Shown here one piece after another: positions 44,315 through 57,900 of a stretch of DNA of 64,000 nt. This stretch comes from Bolinopsis microptera (lineage: Eukaryota > Ctenophora > Tentaculata > Lobata > Bolinopsidae). Position numbers and translations under genes: made by a program. The notes beneath the pieces were generated by a model, which did no database searches, was not told where the DNA came from, and saw only the letters and a list, made by a program, of their open reading frames with translations. How positions within the stretch are numbered: the stretch's first letter is position 1; each line of letters starts with the position of its first letter. The stretch spans positions 23,556,828 through 23,620,827 of the forward strand of contig NC_087076.1 in the NCBI RefSeq assembly GCF_026151205.1, read 5' to 3'.

Positions 44315-45985
44315 ATGCTTCCTCCTCTTCCTCTTCCTCCTCCTCCTCCTCTTCCTCCTCCTCCTCCTCCTCTTCCTCCTCCTCCTCCTCCTCCTCTTCC
44401 TCCTCAGTCATCCTCCTCAGTCTTCATCCTCCTCCTGGGTCCTCCTCCTCATTTTCCTCCTTCTCTTCCTCAGTCCTTCTCCTCCTCCTTCTCCTCAGTC
44501 TTCCTCGTCCTCGTCCTCCCTCTCAGTCCTCCTCCTCAGTCATCCTCTTCAGGCATCCTCCTCAGTCCTCCTCAGTCCTCTTCCTCTTCCTAAGTCCTCC
44601 TAAGTCCTCCTACTCCTCCTCCCCTCCTCCTCAGTCCTCCTCAGTCCTCCTCCTCAGTCCTCCTCAGTCCTCAGTCCTCCTCCTCAGTCCTCTTCCTCAT
44701 CCTTCTCCTTAGTTCTCCTCCTCCCCAGTCATCCTCAGTCCTCCTCCTCCTCAGTAGTCAGTCCTCCCCAGTCCCCCTCCTCGTCCTCCTATTCAGTCCT
44801 CGTCCTCCCCAGTTCTCTTCAGTCCTCATTCTAAGTAGTCCTCAGTCCTCCTCCTAAGTCCTACTCCTCCTCCTCCCCCTCTTGGGTCCTCCTCCTAGGT
44901 CCTCCTCCTTCTCCTTCTCCTCAGTCTTTGTCCTCCTTCTTCGCAGTCCTCCTCCTCCTCGTCCTCCTCTCTTCCCTCTCAGTCATCCTCCTCAGCCATC
45001 CTCCTCAGTTCTCCTCAGTCCTCATCCTCCTTCTCAGTCCTCCTCCTCATCCTTCTCCTCAGTCCTCCTCCTCCTCAGTCCTCCTCAGTCCTCCTCCTCA
45101 GTCCTCCTCCCCAATCCTCCCCTAGTCCTCCTCCTCCTCCACCTCCTGGGTCCTCCTCCTCCTCCTGGGTCCTCCTCCTGTGTTCTCCTTCTCCTCCTCA
45201 GTCCTCCTCCTCCTCATCAGTCCTCCTCCTCAGTCATCCTCCTCCTATTCACTCCTCCTCCTCCTCCTCCTCTTCATAAGTCCTCCTCCTCCTTCTCCTT
45301 CCTCCTTTAAATAAAAAGTTGTCCGTTTTTGTCCGTTTGGTACCTATATTTTCAAAACGGACAAAAATTAACGGACAAAAAAGGACAAAAACGGACAAAA
45401 AATAACATGATCCCCCCCCCCCCCCCCCATAAATATCATCACGACGATTATTGGTCACTCCTTCTAAGTAGTCCTCAGTCCTCCTCCTAAGTCCTACTCC
45501 TCCTCCTCCCCCTCTTGGGTCCTCCTCCTAGGTCCTCCTCCTTCTCCTTCTCCTCAGTCTTTGTCCTCCTTCTTCGCAGTCCTCCTCGTCCTCCTCTCTT
45601 CCCTCTCAGTCATCCTCCTCAGCCATCCTCCTCAGTTCTCCTCAGTCCTCATCCTCCTTCTCATCCTTCTCCTTAGTCCTCCTCCTCCTCAGTCCTCCTC
45701 AGTCCTCCTCCTCAGTCCTCCTCCCCAGTCCTCCCCTAGTCCCCCTCCTCCTCCTCCTATTGAGTTCTCCTCAGTCCTCCTCCTTCTCAGTCCTCCACCT
45801 CCTGGGTCCTCCTCCTCCTCCTGGGTCCTCCTCCTGTGTTCTCCTTCTCCTCCTGGGTCCTCCTCCTCCTCATCAGTCCTCCTCCTCAGTCATCCTCCTC
45901 CTATTCACTCCTCCTCCTCCTCCTCCTCTTCATAAGTCCTCCTCCTCCTTCTCCTTCCTCCTCCTCCTCCTAGACTGTTCTTAGT
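44315..45985. repeat. TCC-rich polypyrimidine tract with internal ~750-bp duplication
   Basis: About 1.6 kb of TCCTCC and AGTCCTCC repeats, strongly strand-biased for pyrimidines on the plus strand. The stretch around 44840-45410 is repeated around 45465-46180, including the marker TCTTTGTCCTCCTTCTTCGC. Poly-Ser/Pro/Leu and poly-Glu ORFs across it are artefacts. Confidence 0.93.
45308..45407. repeat. Hairpin-forming 100-bp unit, copy 1
   Basis: The unit contains GTTGTCCGTTTTTGTCCGTT and, after a short spacer, AAAACGGACAAAAATTAACG, so it can form a stem. The same unit recurs at 46082-46181, and a fragment (AAAACGGACAAAAAATAACA) lies at 44275, just before the TCC tract. Confidence 0.85.
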
Positions 45986-46081
45986 ACCTAATTGAGGATT
46001 AAAAATTTGAGAAAGGACCATGGTCATTAATCGGGCTACCCATTTCTGCAGATAGCCTGTTACAAATTGTGGAGAAAATTT

Positions 46082-46181
46082 AAATAAAAAGTTGTCCGTT
46101 TTTGTCCGTTTGGTACCTATATTTTCAAAACGGACAAAAATTAACGGACAAAAAAGGACAAAAACGGACAAAAAATAACAT
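46082..46181. repeat. Hairpin-forming 100-bp unit, copy 2
   Basis: This unit shows no differences by eye from 45308-45407. The first copy ends in a run of 17 C instead of the AATAACATTATCC seen here. Confidence 0.85.
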
Positions 46182-46289
46182 TATCCCTGGTGGAACCTAA
46201 GCGATCCATGATATCACGACAGGCCCTACAATCTGTTATAGAGCCCTTTAATGTTTTTTTGAGAATACTCCTTACTCTAAGCTTCTAAG

Positions 46290-47625
46290 CTGACCACAAT
46301 CCTATCCCTAAAAGTTTTTGTTTTTTTACTAGCCTGTCACGTGGCGAAGACCGTTTTTTCGCCCATGACTCATAGTCATAAAGGAAGTGCTTTTACCCTA
46401 GATTTCATTGAGAAAATTTGGAATCAATGTCCAAAAAATCCATCGATAGAATTTACTTTCTTACCCTCAGGGCCTTTCTCATCAATACCAATTTCTGAAA
46501 CCCAAGATTTGAGTCATTCCCGACAATTACCAGACCCTAGGAACATGCTCTAACATATCTTGTCTTGAATTATTGAAACAAATTGCCTCACGATGGTTCC
46601 TACCCCATAACATGTAGTTTCACAGATATATTCAGTAATACTGATTATACTGACTATAACAATAATAAGTTAAATATAACTAAGCCATCTGTAATAAGCT
46701 CAAAATTATACTTTACTCTGAAACGCAATTCCGATCCCACAACAATGAATTTATTTGATCCTAGTGCATCGAGCACGCATTAATTTCATGCATTTAGTAT
46801 TTACGGTGATTACTTGAAATTAAGGATCCCCATTTTTTGGGAATTTGATTGGAAATCATTAAATCGTCATATGAATTATTGTTACAATCAATAGAGCTTT
46901 GACATGCGGACATGCTAACATGCTGGTCACAATTGAGATAGAGATCAAAGACAAAACCGTGCTACTAAATTTGTTACTCAATATGAGACCAGAAGGATTA
47001 ATCGTTTCATTTTCCACTGTCATTATCATGATGATGTGTACTGACAGACAAGTGAAAATCTTATCTTGGAGCAGAAAAATTTGAAAGTGAAAATCCAAAA
47101 ATGGATCAATATAGACAACTACGAATGATAAAACATGTTCTCTCATCAAATAAAGCTTATAAAGGGCAGCTCAAACTTACAGACTAGACTACCGGAGGGG
47201 AGAAGACACAAATGTAATTTAATAACAGCTCGATTAACCAATCAGCGATCAAATTAGTAATTCGTTCAAGTCACAGGTCAACTGTTATATCACATTTACA
47301 TCATCTTCCCATCAGTAGCTAAGTTTAGAGTTATAGAAAATCACAGGGGCTATTTAGGTGCTATCAATGATAGTTCTTAAAACGAACTCTATCGATACTA
47401 TACTATTGAACCAAGTTTGATCTATGATGGATATTAAAAAGATGGCAATCACATCATATCAATATAATTTAAATTATAAACCCACACAGAATTTAAATAA
47501 ATTTGAGATAGGATAAAGTTGATCATCTAACATATGCGAGTGGCAAGAAGGGTTATCTGAACTTAACTAGTATCTTTTATTTAAGTTAATGCAATATAAT
47601 TCTTTTTACAATCATTCCAAACCAT
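46290..47625. repeat. Segmental duplication, copy 1 (helicase upstream region)
   Basis: This is highly similar to about 52780-54171, for example around GACATGCGGACATGCTAACA and CAGACTAGACTACCGGAGGG. It represents the 5' flank of the helicase gene unit. ORFs on both strands inside it are shared by the duplicates but resemble no known protein. A more diverged third copy of its right part is visible near 48300-48650. Confidence 0.85.
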
Positions 47626-49064
47626 AAAATGTTGCGCGCTACCATGGTGCACGTGCTGATGCTACGCGCGCACTATTCATAATTCTTCCGGAAGAAAAGG
47701 AATTCCTTCGGCCCGAATGTTCTACTAACTTCTATTCAGTCAAAAATGGTTTTCGGAAAACCTTGGCACTTGTCTGAAGTTTTTTTGTGGTTCCCTAAAT
47801 GTTAAAAACTGGAAAAATCGACAGAGCTCCTATCTTTTTGATCACCCATCGTAAAAAACTAGATCTAGATTGTGCTAGAACCATTGTGTTAGATTTACAT
47901 ACTGCTCAACCAGAGCCAATTTTTGTCACATTTCAAACAATCCAAAAGAACGACCAGAACCTTACTCTATTTGGATAACTTGGCTTAATTACTGAGTTAG
48001 CCAGCGGTCTGTAGAAAACTGTCAAGGAGAAAGTTGCACCTGAACAATATGAACCGGTTCTTACATAACCAGCTACACTTTTATCAATCTTCTAAGTTCT
48101 AATAGAAAATTTAAGATTCCTTTTTTAACGGCGGAAACAAGCTCTCATATTTTTTTATGAACCTTTGTCCTCTTTTACCAAATGTGGCAAATTAGATAGT
48201 GAAAATTAAACAAGTAAAAATCTTAATTTATAGCAGAAAATATTTTTAACGACAAATCAAATGCGTAATTGTCAGGGTCATCCGTTACAACAAATTTACA
48301 TGCATTATCTCCCCATCAGTAGCAAACTTTATAGTAATAGAAAATTGCAGTAGGTACCATTTACATTCATGAATCAGGTGCTATCGCAATTATGGTTCTC
48401 AAAACTATCTAATTCTATCGATTCTATTTTACTCCAAGTTTGATCTAAGATAAACTTAATTAGTCAGTAAATGGTAATAAAATCAATATAATTATAAATC
48501 CACACATAATTTAAATGAATTTGAGATACGATATACAGTATGGACACAGGTCACAGTATAGTCGATATAGTCGATCATCTAAAAGATGCAAGCGGCAGGA
48601 AATGCTACCTAAACTTTGAAGTTAGTCTGTACTGACTATATTATATGCAAAAGAATTCTTTTTTACAATACCCTTTTACAAATTAAGTCACATTTAAACA
48701 CTAAAAATTAACTTTACACAACACATACAAAATAAAGAAAATAAACTCGATCTAAATCAACAACAGTTAAAAATGAAGATGAATGAAACAATGGATTATG
48801 GATCATGATTTAAACCATATCCTGGCTCATGATTAACAAGTCTAGCTATTTCCTTTCCAATCTGCGCATATTTAATTTTAGGCACATTTCAGCTAAGCTT
48901 GATCGAACAGAGTTCAACCTTTTCTAGATATATTATCGCTCGAGAAATGAGAATATCAATGTTACATAGATCATGCAAAATTTACAATGATACAAATTGT
49001 CCCTAAAACAAGAGTTCGCCGATCACAAGAGACCCCCCCCCCCCCCCCCCCCTATGGCTATATC
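47626..49064. other. Spacer downstream of helicase copy B
   Basis: No gene is seen. It contains the diverged repeat block near 48300-48650 and a run of 20 C at 49033-49052, just beyond the copy B stop codon. Confidence 0.5.
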
Positions 49065-52000
49065 CTAGCGGGCTGATCGCTGCTTTTCGCGTTCCCGCAG
49101 AGTTATTTCCCGTGCTACACTTATCATGTTCTTAATCTCTACCTGACCATCGGGTGACTTATCGGAGTGAGAATAGTCTCTCATTGTACTCACCACTTCG
49201 TCTGATACGAAGGATTCAGCAAACCAGCTCTGACCAACACGACCTGGGCAAAGTGGACATGAGGAAAATTTGGCAATACCAACAGATATCCTGACAGTCT
49301 ATATCATCAATTGAATAGTAAGTTTGACGAATGGTGATGATGACCTCCAATCAAACATCTTGTGATAATTTAATCGTTTTAAGATTAGATTCTAAGTTAC
49401 CCAACACACAACATAACCTGCTCGAGACATGAGTTGAAAGACGGTGTTCATGCTATGTTCTGCAGTGAAATCATCACACACTATCGTCCGGGAGAAGGGG
49501 AAGTTAACTCCGTATGCTATGTTATGGTCCGCTACCAGATACGCCAATCTTCCTGTTTGTGCTAGTGATATCACTTGCCTGATGTTATGCAGGTTTTAGG
49601 TTGGATCGACTGAATGTGGAGTTGACGAGTGTGACGAGATAAACCAGACGAGAAGTCGAAATAAAATTAAAGATCATAAATCTAATTATATATGATAATA
49701 ACATACGGATCGCCATCAATTTTAAGATAATAAGTCAACTTACTCGAGGTAACCGCCACTGTTGACTCTAGAATCTTCAGGAGCATATATTCCCACACCA
49801 CAACATAATAGAAGCAAAACATCTTCAGGAGCATTCACAGTTTTCTCAATCAGAAAACTAAAATCACGATTGGGGATCCTTTCCACATCAACTTTACCGT
49901 TCGGAGAGAATTTTTTAGCGTGCAGTCGGGTGTTAATTTGATAGTATTTTGGGAAGGACAGGAACGGTTTGTTTGCAACCAGATCCATCGCTTGTTGACC
50001 ATAGTCGCCTGTTCCTTGTTTTTCTATCTCTACTACCTCTCCAGTGGAGTTTCGTCTTTTCGATAAGGCTTGGGGTTTTTTCTTTCGCTTCTTTATCTTC
50101 TCGATCTCGCTCGACCACTGCTCTTGAACTTTCCAATATTGAGATACAAGCTTCTCAATACTGTACACCTTAGTATCGTTGATTTCTTCAATGTAGTCGG
50201 CGAATGCTTCCAGAGCAAAATCTAACGGATTTCCACTAGCAATAAGACTCATCTGGGAAAACTTAGAAGCACTTGTTGTGCCAAGGTTAGCAAATTCTAC
50301 ACTCCTTCCGGAGCATTTAATGGGTTTGGAGCATATTTCTTTGGTCGTAGAGTCGTCAGTTTTTGATACTTGGTCCAAAATCTTGAGCCCGAATAATCTC
50401 ACTGCATCGGCACTGAGATTATCTATTTTGGAAAAGTGATCGCCAATCTTTGGTACGCCAGGTACTTCATACTCCGTGGCGAAGTTACACAGCTCTGACA
50501 CGGACAAGGGAGTGTACGAACGGCTCAGGAACATGTTGTCCTTTATATTTGTCAAACATTCGGTAAGTTCGTCCGTTGAACCACTACCCAAGTGGGGCAA
50601 GAATGAGGTACCATTATGGGAATATATGTCGCAGCCTATGTTTATTTTGGCAGAAGCTACATTTTCAATGTGACCCGAGGGGTTCATTCTTTTGAACTTC
50701 TTTAAAAACGGGTCGAATTCGACCTCTGTGGGAAGGGTGGCGGAAGACACGATTGTCCATCTAGGAGGGCACATCAATACTTCAACATTTTTGGTCAGGT
50801 TTCTGCTTTCCCGATTTTCAGCTCCTGAAGTTGGTTCATCATGGAACAAGATGTATGGGGTTTCACTACGTTCTCTCATTATTCTCGTAGCAATATGAGG
50901 AGAGCAGATAATTACAAGTCTGTTTTCTGATTCTGGTCTAATCATTGCGCTGTTTCGAATCACTAATTCTCGGGTCTCAGGCCTTTCAAATGCTATAGCG
51001 AACGGGAGATCAGGGATTGAGCTGATGTGGGTAGTGTTTTGCAGCCACAGACCAGCAGCACTTGTTACAGTCTTTATGTTACAGCAGAAAATGATCTGAG
51101 AGAACAGAAATGTTAAATATCAGTTCAACTTTAAGCACAGATGATAGTTAGGGATAGATGACAGTAGGGAAGTTAAGTGGTCACTATGCAAATATTGAAT
51201 CAATGTTATTATATTATCATAACCTCAGCTTTAAAGTTTTGAAATAGATTTTTTTCCATTCTGCATAAGTAACCAGCAAGATGGAAATGATCAAGAAAAT
51301 CGCATTTTTCTATTTACTTGTTAAAATATAACTATAACTAGCAAATGGTGATAATTTATTTTAGTTATAGCGAACGCGAATCTCTGTAAACTTATAGACA
51401 GAGTAAAATTTAGACAAGGTTAAAGTAAACAATAAATAATACAACTTTACCGTCAGCTTAGCGAGGGGGTCTTTTTCATGCCGAGTATTTCTGATCTTCT
51501 GGACCGTAGCAGCCAACATTGCAATGGTAGTAGTTTTACCTGCATTAGTGATAGCACGGTACATAATATAACATCCATTGTCAAGGTTTTCCTCCAGTAT
51601 TTTACATACTCTGGCTTGATGTGGATAAGGTTTGACTGATGATACTGGGAGTACAGTATCAAACTCACTGAAAATTAACAATTTCGGACACGTTAGATAT
51701 AACTTCTCGCCGTTGAATTCGAACGCTTCTTTTAGCTCTGCCAATTTCTCCCTTAAATCTTTTATAAGGGTTTCTGAAACTAGATCTTCTTTCAAAGAAT
51801 CAACATGCGACTTTCCTTTTAGTTTCTCCGTTACCTTGATGAATCTTTCTAGGGACACGATGATACTGTAAGTTAAGGCAGTAAATTCCTGGTCCAAAGA
51901 CAGACTTTTCCGCTTTGTCAACAAGAACCATGCACAACATAGAAATCCAATCCCCCGCATCTCCACGATCTTTTCCAAAAACAGTCTTGGACTTCGGAAT

Positions 52001-52497
52001 TCGTCAATATGACTGTCAAATGCGCTTAAAGCTACTTCCACTTTTGTGTTTAAACCACCGACTGAATTTTGCATTCTAATCTGATCAGCTTTCGAAGGCC
52101 CTTTAGCGCCTTTAGTCCCCCCACCTTTCCGACCACCTTTTCTGTTTTTAGTTTGTTTAATACTCCCTCCTAAACCAGAAGTACTGTTATTAACTCTAGA
52201 ATCGTCACCCTTTAGCAGCTTTATTTTACCTAAGTTCAAAGAGGGACGAACAGCTTGATACAGATAATCACCCATTACCGTGCAAACTGAAACGTTATCA
52301 AGCTTATCACTAGCAGCACCCACCAGATTCTTTAGGACCAACAAGTCAAAATCATTTAACTTAACTTCCGTATTAAGCCAATCAGCTCGGGTCCATTTTA
52401 CGTCTACTCCCGAAGCAGTTAAGGTATCTTTAACTGAAGATGAACCTTTGTTAAATGTTGTGACAATCGTACTGCCACTGGGCTGTGTTGCAGCCAT
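49065..52497 (-). CDS. Divergent SF2 helicase gene, copy B, four exons, 912 aa
   Basis: Exons are 52497-51451, 51095-49744, 49578-49418 and 49243-49065, all GT-AG, totalling 2,739 nt in one open frame. I do not recognise the family. Exon 1 carries an unknown ~110-residue domain, a basic linker (NRKGGRKGGGTKGAKG), a mostly helical domain and Walker A-like ITNAGKTTT. Exon 2 has LFHDEPTSGAE (motif II, DEPT type), SSATLP (motif III) and a second large domain with a basic KKRKKKP stretch. Exon 3 has DHNIAYGVNFP (motif V) and FQLMSRAG, completed by RVG from exon 4 (motif VI, QxxxRxGR). The order and spacing fit superfamily 2 helicases, nearest in flavour to Ski2-like or viral types. All key residues are present, so the gene looks functional. 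It is a tandem neighbour of copies A and C. Confidence 0.82.
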
Positions 52498-52779
52498 GCT
52501 ACCTGAAAGGATAACATTTTTTATAGAGCCCTTTCAGTTTCACCCTTTGAATTGTTGATTATTTTTCGCAAGAAACTATCCGGTATTTCTATAATAGACA
52601 ACGTCATAGACAGTGGTGCAAGAGACAAATTGGGACCTAAAAACCGCTCTTAGACTTGGAGAAGGCTCATAATATTTTGCTCGCTCAAATATTATCAAGT
52701 TAGTTGGGTTTGTACGGTTTTGCAGCCGAATGAAACAATCTTACGAAAACCCTAACCGGAACCAATATAATAATCCAAA

Positions 52780-54171
52780 CCACAACCCTATCCCTGAAAA
52801 ATTTATCTTTTTACTTATAGCCTGTCAGTGTCGCGTGGTCAAGACCGTTTTTTGCCCCTGTATCCCAATACAAGGGAGGCGTTTTAGATTTTATAGGGGG
52901 AAATTTGGAATCAGTGTCCGAAAAATTTCTGAGACCCACGATTCGAGTCATCCCCAACAATTGCCAGACCCTAATACTTAGTTTGTAATTTTGAGCAAAT
53001 TTTTAAGTATTTTTAAATTTTTGGATCTAAACATGCAGTAAGTTAAGGGGTCGTTCACATATTACGTAATCAATGTCCCCCCTCCGTAATTAGTTTTACA
53101 CATAGCTATTGTGTCAAAATTACACTAGCATAATCATTTGGAAACCCCCCCTCCCCCTCGGCTGATTACTGTCTAGTTAATGATTATACTAATTATAACA
53201 ATAATAAGTTAAATACAACTAAGCCATCTGTAGTAACTATAAGCTCAAAATTCTACTTTACTCTGAAACGCAATTCCGATCCTACAACAATGACTTTATT
53301 TGATCGTAGTGCATCGGGCACGCATTAATTTCATGCATTTAGTATTTACGGTGATTACTTGAAATTAATGATCCCCATTTTTTAGGAATTTGATTGGAAA
53401 TCATTAAATCGTCACATGAATTATGGTTACAATCATAAGATCTTTGACATGCGGACATGCTAACATGCTGGTTACAATTGAGATAAACTATAGAGATCAA
53501 AGACAAGACCGGGCTACTTAATTTGTTACTCAATATGAGACCAGAAGGATTAATCGTTTCATTTTCCACTGTCATTATCATGATTATGTGTACTGACAGA
53601 CAAGTGAAAATCTTATCTTGGAGCAGAAAAATTTGAAAGTGAAAATCCAAAAATGGATCAATATAGACAACTACGAATGATAAAACATGTTCTCTCATCA
53701 AATAAAGCTTATAAAGGGCAGCTCAAACTTACAGACTAGACTACCGGAGGGGAGGAGACACAAATGTAATTTGATAACAGCTCGATTAACCAATCAGCGA
53801 TCAAATTAGTAATTCGTTCAAGTCACAGGTCAACTGTTATATCACATTTACATCATCTTCCCATCAGTAGCAAAGTTTAGAGTTATAGAAAATCACAGGG
53901 GCTATTTAGGTGCTATCAATGATAGTTCTTAAAACGAACTCTATCGATTCTATTGAACCAAGTTTGATCTATGATGGATATTAAAAAGATGGCAATCACA
54001 TCATATCAATATAATTTAAATTATAAACCCACACAGAATTTAAATAAATTTGAGATAGGATAAAGTCGATCATCTAACATATGCGAGTGGCAAGAAGGGT
54101 TATCTGAACTTGACTAGTATCTTTTGTTTAAGTTAATGCAATATAATTCTTTTTACAATCATTCCAAACCA
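52780..54171. repeat. Segmental duplication, copy 2
   Basis: This is the counterpart of 46290-47625, separating helicase copies B and C. It differs mainly by a MITE insertion near 53044 and by lacking the TCC tract. Both copies end at CATTCCAAACCA, after which they diverge. Confidence 0.85.
53044..53171. mobile_element. MITE of the GTCGTTCACATATTACGTAA family, copy 1
   Basis: The left end reads AAGGGGTCGTTCACATATTA. The interior shares CTCCGTAATTAG and ATAGCTATTGTGTCAAAAT with copy 2. The right terminus is degenerate. No coding capacity. Confidence 0.65.
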
Positions 54172-54948
54172 AGGATAGCGCAATAAAAATTAGGTCACCC
54201 TAACAATTGACGTTACACTACAAATAAAAAATAAACATGATCCCAACGCCCAAGTTGAAACCAGCTTTACAAATAGAGATGAACCAGAAATGAGAATTGA
54301 TTGTGATCGCTGTGGCTTTAACATTAAAATATTAGTGATACTTTTAAAACTTAGGAGGTGATGTGACTAAAAATAACCTAATCTGAAAAATATTTTTCCT
54401 CTGCCAACATATTTTTTCACGTTATCAGGACATTTCAAAATAAAAAGTATTGTGGAAAACTTGAGATATAGAAGCCATGCCGGGAAACTCACTAATACCA
54501 ATTTAGACCTACTAGCCAATATTCTAAAACCAGAAATCACAAGGTTTCGAAGTATTAACTTTAAAGTGCATTAAAATATATGAAAGACATTCCATAAAAT
54601 AAATTACTTTCCCTGCTTCGCCTATTTTACCTACAAACAATTCACAATATATTATGATTAACACAACTAGCTACATCCCTATAATCAATCTGCAAAAAAG
54701 CAAATTTTAAGAAGGAAAATAACGGACACGCTATCCAACAATTTGATGGACAACTTCACTACACTAAACCTTCATCGACTACCCGCAAACCGACCCAATA
54801 CTTGACCAAACAAAGATTTTAAATATATAGTATCATGAGAAATGAGAATATCAATGTTACGTAGATGCAAAATTTACAATACCCATCAGTAAACAACAAT
54901 ACAAATTGTCCCTAAAACAAGACTTCACCTAAATATCCTGCCCTATCA
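54172..54948. other. Spacer downstream of helicase copy C
   Basis: This AT-rich stretch has no gene seen. It shares short blocks (ACAAATTGTCCCTAAAACAAGA) with the region downstream of copy B, consistent with duplication of the whole gene unit. Confidence 0.5.
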
Positions 54949-57900
54949 TCACAGACCCCCTATACCCTCACGGGCTTGCCTCTGTTCACGGTCTCTTATC
55001 GTTATTTCCCGTGCTACACTTATCATGTTCTTAATCTCCACCTGACCATCGGGTGACTTATCGGAGTGAGAATAGTCTCTCATTGTACTCACCACTTCGT
55101 CTGATACGAAGGATTCTGCAAACCAGCTCTGACCAACACGACCTGGGCAAAGGGGTAATAAGAAAAATAGGGAGAATTTGGTAACACCTAAAGGCCATTG
55201 GAGCCTGGAGGCGAAAATTCGGAACTAATCATCTCGACAAATGTTTTGACCCTCATATTATAAACTAATAAAACTAACCTGCTCGAGACATGAGTTGAAA
55301 GACGGTGTTCATGCTATGATCTGCAGTGAAATCATCACACACTATCGTCCGGGAGAAGGGGAAGTTAACTCCGTATGCTATGTTATGGTCCGCTACCAGA
55401 TACGCCAATCTTCCTGTTTTTGCTAGTGATATCACTTGCCTGAGGTGATGATAGGGTAAATTCTAGATCAAGATGACAAGATAAGCAACAAATTCCAAGG
55501 AGCATGTGTCAATAAGCTAGTTATTATAAAGTTATAAGTTCATAATAAATAACGCGAACGGTTTTTTAGAAAAAAGAAACTTACTCGAGGTAACCGCCAC
55601 TGTTGACTCTAGAATCTTCAGGAGCATATATTCCCACGCCACAACATAATAGAAGCAAAACATCTCCAGGTACATTCAGATTTTTTTTCGAATCAGTCAG
55701 AAAACTAAAATCAGGGTTGGGGTACCTCTCCACATCTATTTTCCCGTTCGGAGAGTATTTTTCAGCGTGCAGCCGGGTGTTAATTTGATAATATTCGGGG
55801 AAGGACAGGAACGGTTTGTTTGCGAGCAGATCCATTTCTTGTTGCTCATAGTCTACCTTTTCTTCTTTTTCTGCCTCTCCAGTGGAGTTTCGTCTTTTCG
55901 ATGAGGCTGGGGGTTTTTTCTTTCGCTTCTTTATCTTCTCGATCTCGCTCGACCACTGTTCCTGAACTTTCCAATATTGAGATACAAGCTTCTCAATACT
56001 GTACACCTTAGTATCGTTGATTTCTTCAATGAAGTCGGCGAAGGTCTCCAGTGCAAATGCTAATGGATCTCCACTTGCAATGAGACTCATCTGGGAAAAC
56101 TTAGAAGCACTTGTTGTGCCAAGGTTAGCAAATTCTACACTCCTTCCGGAGCATTTGATGGGTTTGGAGCATATTTCTTTGGTCGTAGAGTCGTCAGTTT
56201 TGGATACCTGGTCCAAAATCTTGAGCCCGAATAATCTCACTGCATCGGCACTGAGATTATCTATTTTGGAAAAGTGATCGCCAATCTTTGGTACGCCAGG
56301 TACTTCATACTCTGTGGCGAAGTTACACAGCTCTGACACGGATAAGGGAGTGTACGAACGGCTAAGGAACATGTTGTCCTTAATATTTGTCAAACATTCG
56401 GTAAGTTCGTCCGTTGAACCGCTACCCAAGTGGGGCAAGAATGAGGTACCATTATGGGAATATATGTCGCAGCCAATGTTTATTTTGGCAGAAGCTACAT
56501 TTTCAATGTGACCCGAGGGGTTCATTCTTTTGAACCTCTTTATAAATGGGTCGAGTTCGACCTCTGTGGGAAGAGTGGCGGAAGACACGATTGTCCATCT
56601 AGGAGGGCACATCATTATTTCAACATTTTGGTGAAGGTAACTGCTTTCCCGGTTCTCAGCTCCGGAAGTTGGTTCATCATGGAACAAGATGAATGGAGCT
56701 GTGCCGCTACGTTCTTTAATTACTCTCATAGCAATATGTGGAGAGCAGATTATGACCAGTCTGTCATCTGGCCTATCTTTGCACATAAAACTGTTACGAA
56801 TCACCAACTCCCCGTCCGGCCTATCAAATGCTATAGCAAACGGAAGTTGATCAATGGAGTTGATGTTGGTTGAGTTGTACAGCCATTGACCAGCAGCATC
56901 TTTTACAGGGTTGACGTTGCAGCAGAAGATTATCTGAAACGATTCAAATATTAACCACTAACGAGAGTAATTCCTTTCCTGATAAAAGCATTTTTGCTTG
57001 TCGCATCAAACGGGATCATTACAAATTTACACAAGAATACTAACGAGAGAATGTAAAATCAATCTTTAATAATTAAGACTGTTCCAAAATATGATTCCCT
57101 TATTAATTTTCCCTTCCTGTAGCAGAATGAATTGAATAACTACTAAATGAAAGCCTAGCTTATACTACGGATGAGCGGTCTGAACCACTAACAGACTGAA
57201 TCCCTACCGCTTAATAACTACCAGTAGGCAATAGGGTTAGGGAGTGGGTTAGGGGATGGGGGTAGGGTTACAGTAAGCGGCATTGATTCGGTCTGTTAGG
57301 GATCCCAACCACGCGACATGCAAGAATTGAGTTAAACTTATCTAAATATTTAAATAATACAAGCTTATATAGCTATATATATAAAGTCTAATGATAACAT
57401 ACCGTCAGCTTAGCGAGGGGGTCTTTTTCATGCCTAGTGTTTCTGATCTTCTGGACCGTAGCAGCCAACATTGCAATGGTAGTAGTTTTACCCGCATTAG
57501 TGATAGCACGGTACATAATATAACATCCATTGTCAATGTTATCCTCCAGGATTTTACATATTTTGGATTGATGTGGATAAGGTTTGACTGCTGATACTGG
57601 GAGGACAGTATCAAAGTCACTGAAAATTAACAATTGTGGAGATGTACGGTATAGTTTCTCGCCACTGAATTCGAATTTCTCTTTTAGCTCCGCCAATTTG
57701 TCCTTCAAATCGTTTATTAGGGTAACTGAAACGATGTCGTCTTTCAAAGAATCAAGATGCGACTTCCCTTTCAGTTTTTCCGTTACCTTGATGAATCTCT
57801 CTAATGACACAATGATACTGTAAGTTAAGGCAGTCAATTCCTGGTCCCAAGACAGACTTTTCCGCTTTGTCAACAAGAACCATGCACAACATAGAAAACC

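Noticed and set aside
44190-46171. Poly-Ser/Pro/Leu and poly-Glu ORFs of 60-142 codons
   Set aside because: They are by-products of TCC repeats, with no conserved domain and no gene structure.
46859-47149. Minus-strand ORF conserved in both segmental duplicates (also 53339-53701)
   Set aside because: Similarity reflects duplication of the whole flank. The two frames differ by indels at their N-terminal ends, and no domain is visible.
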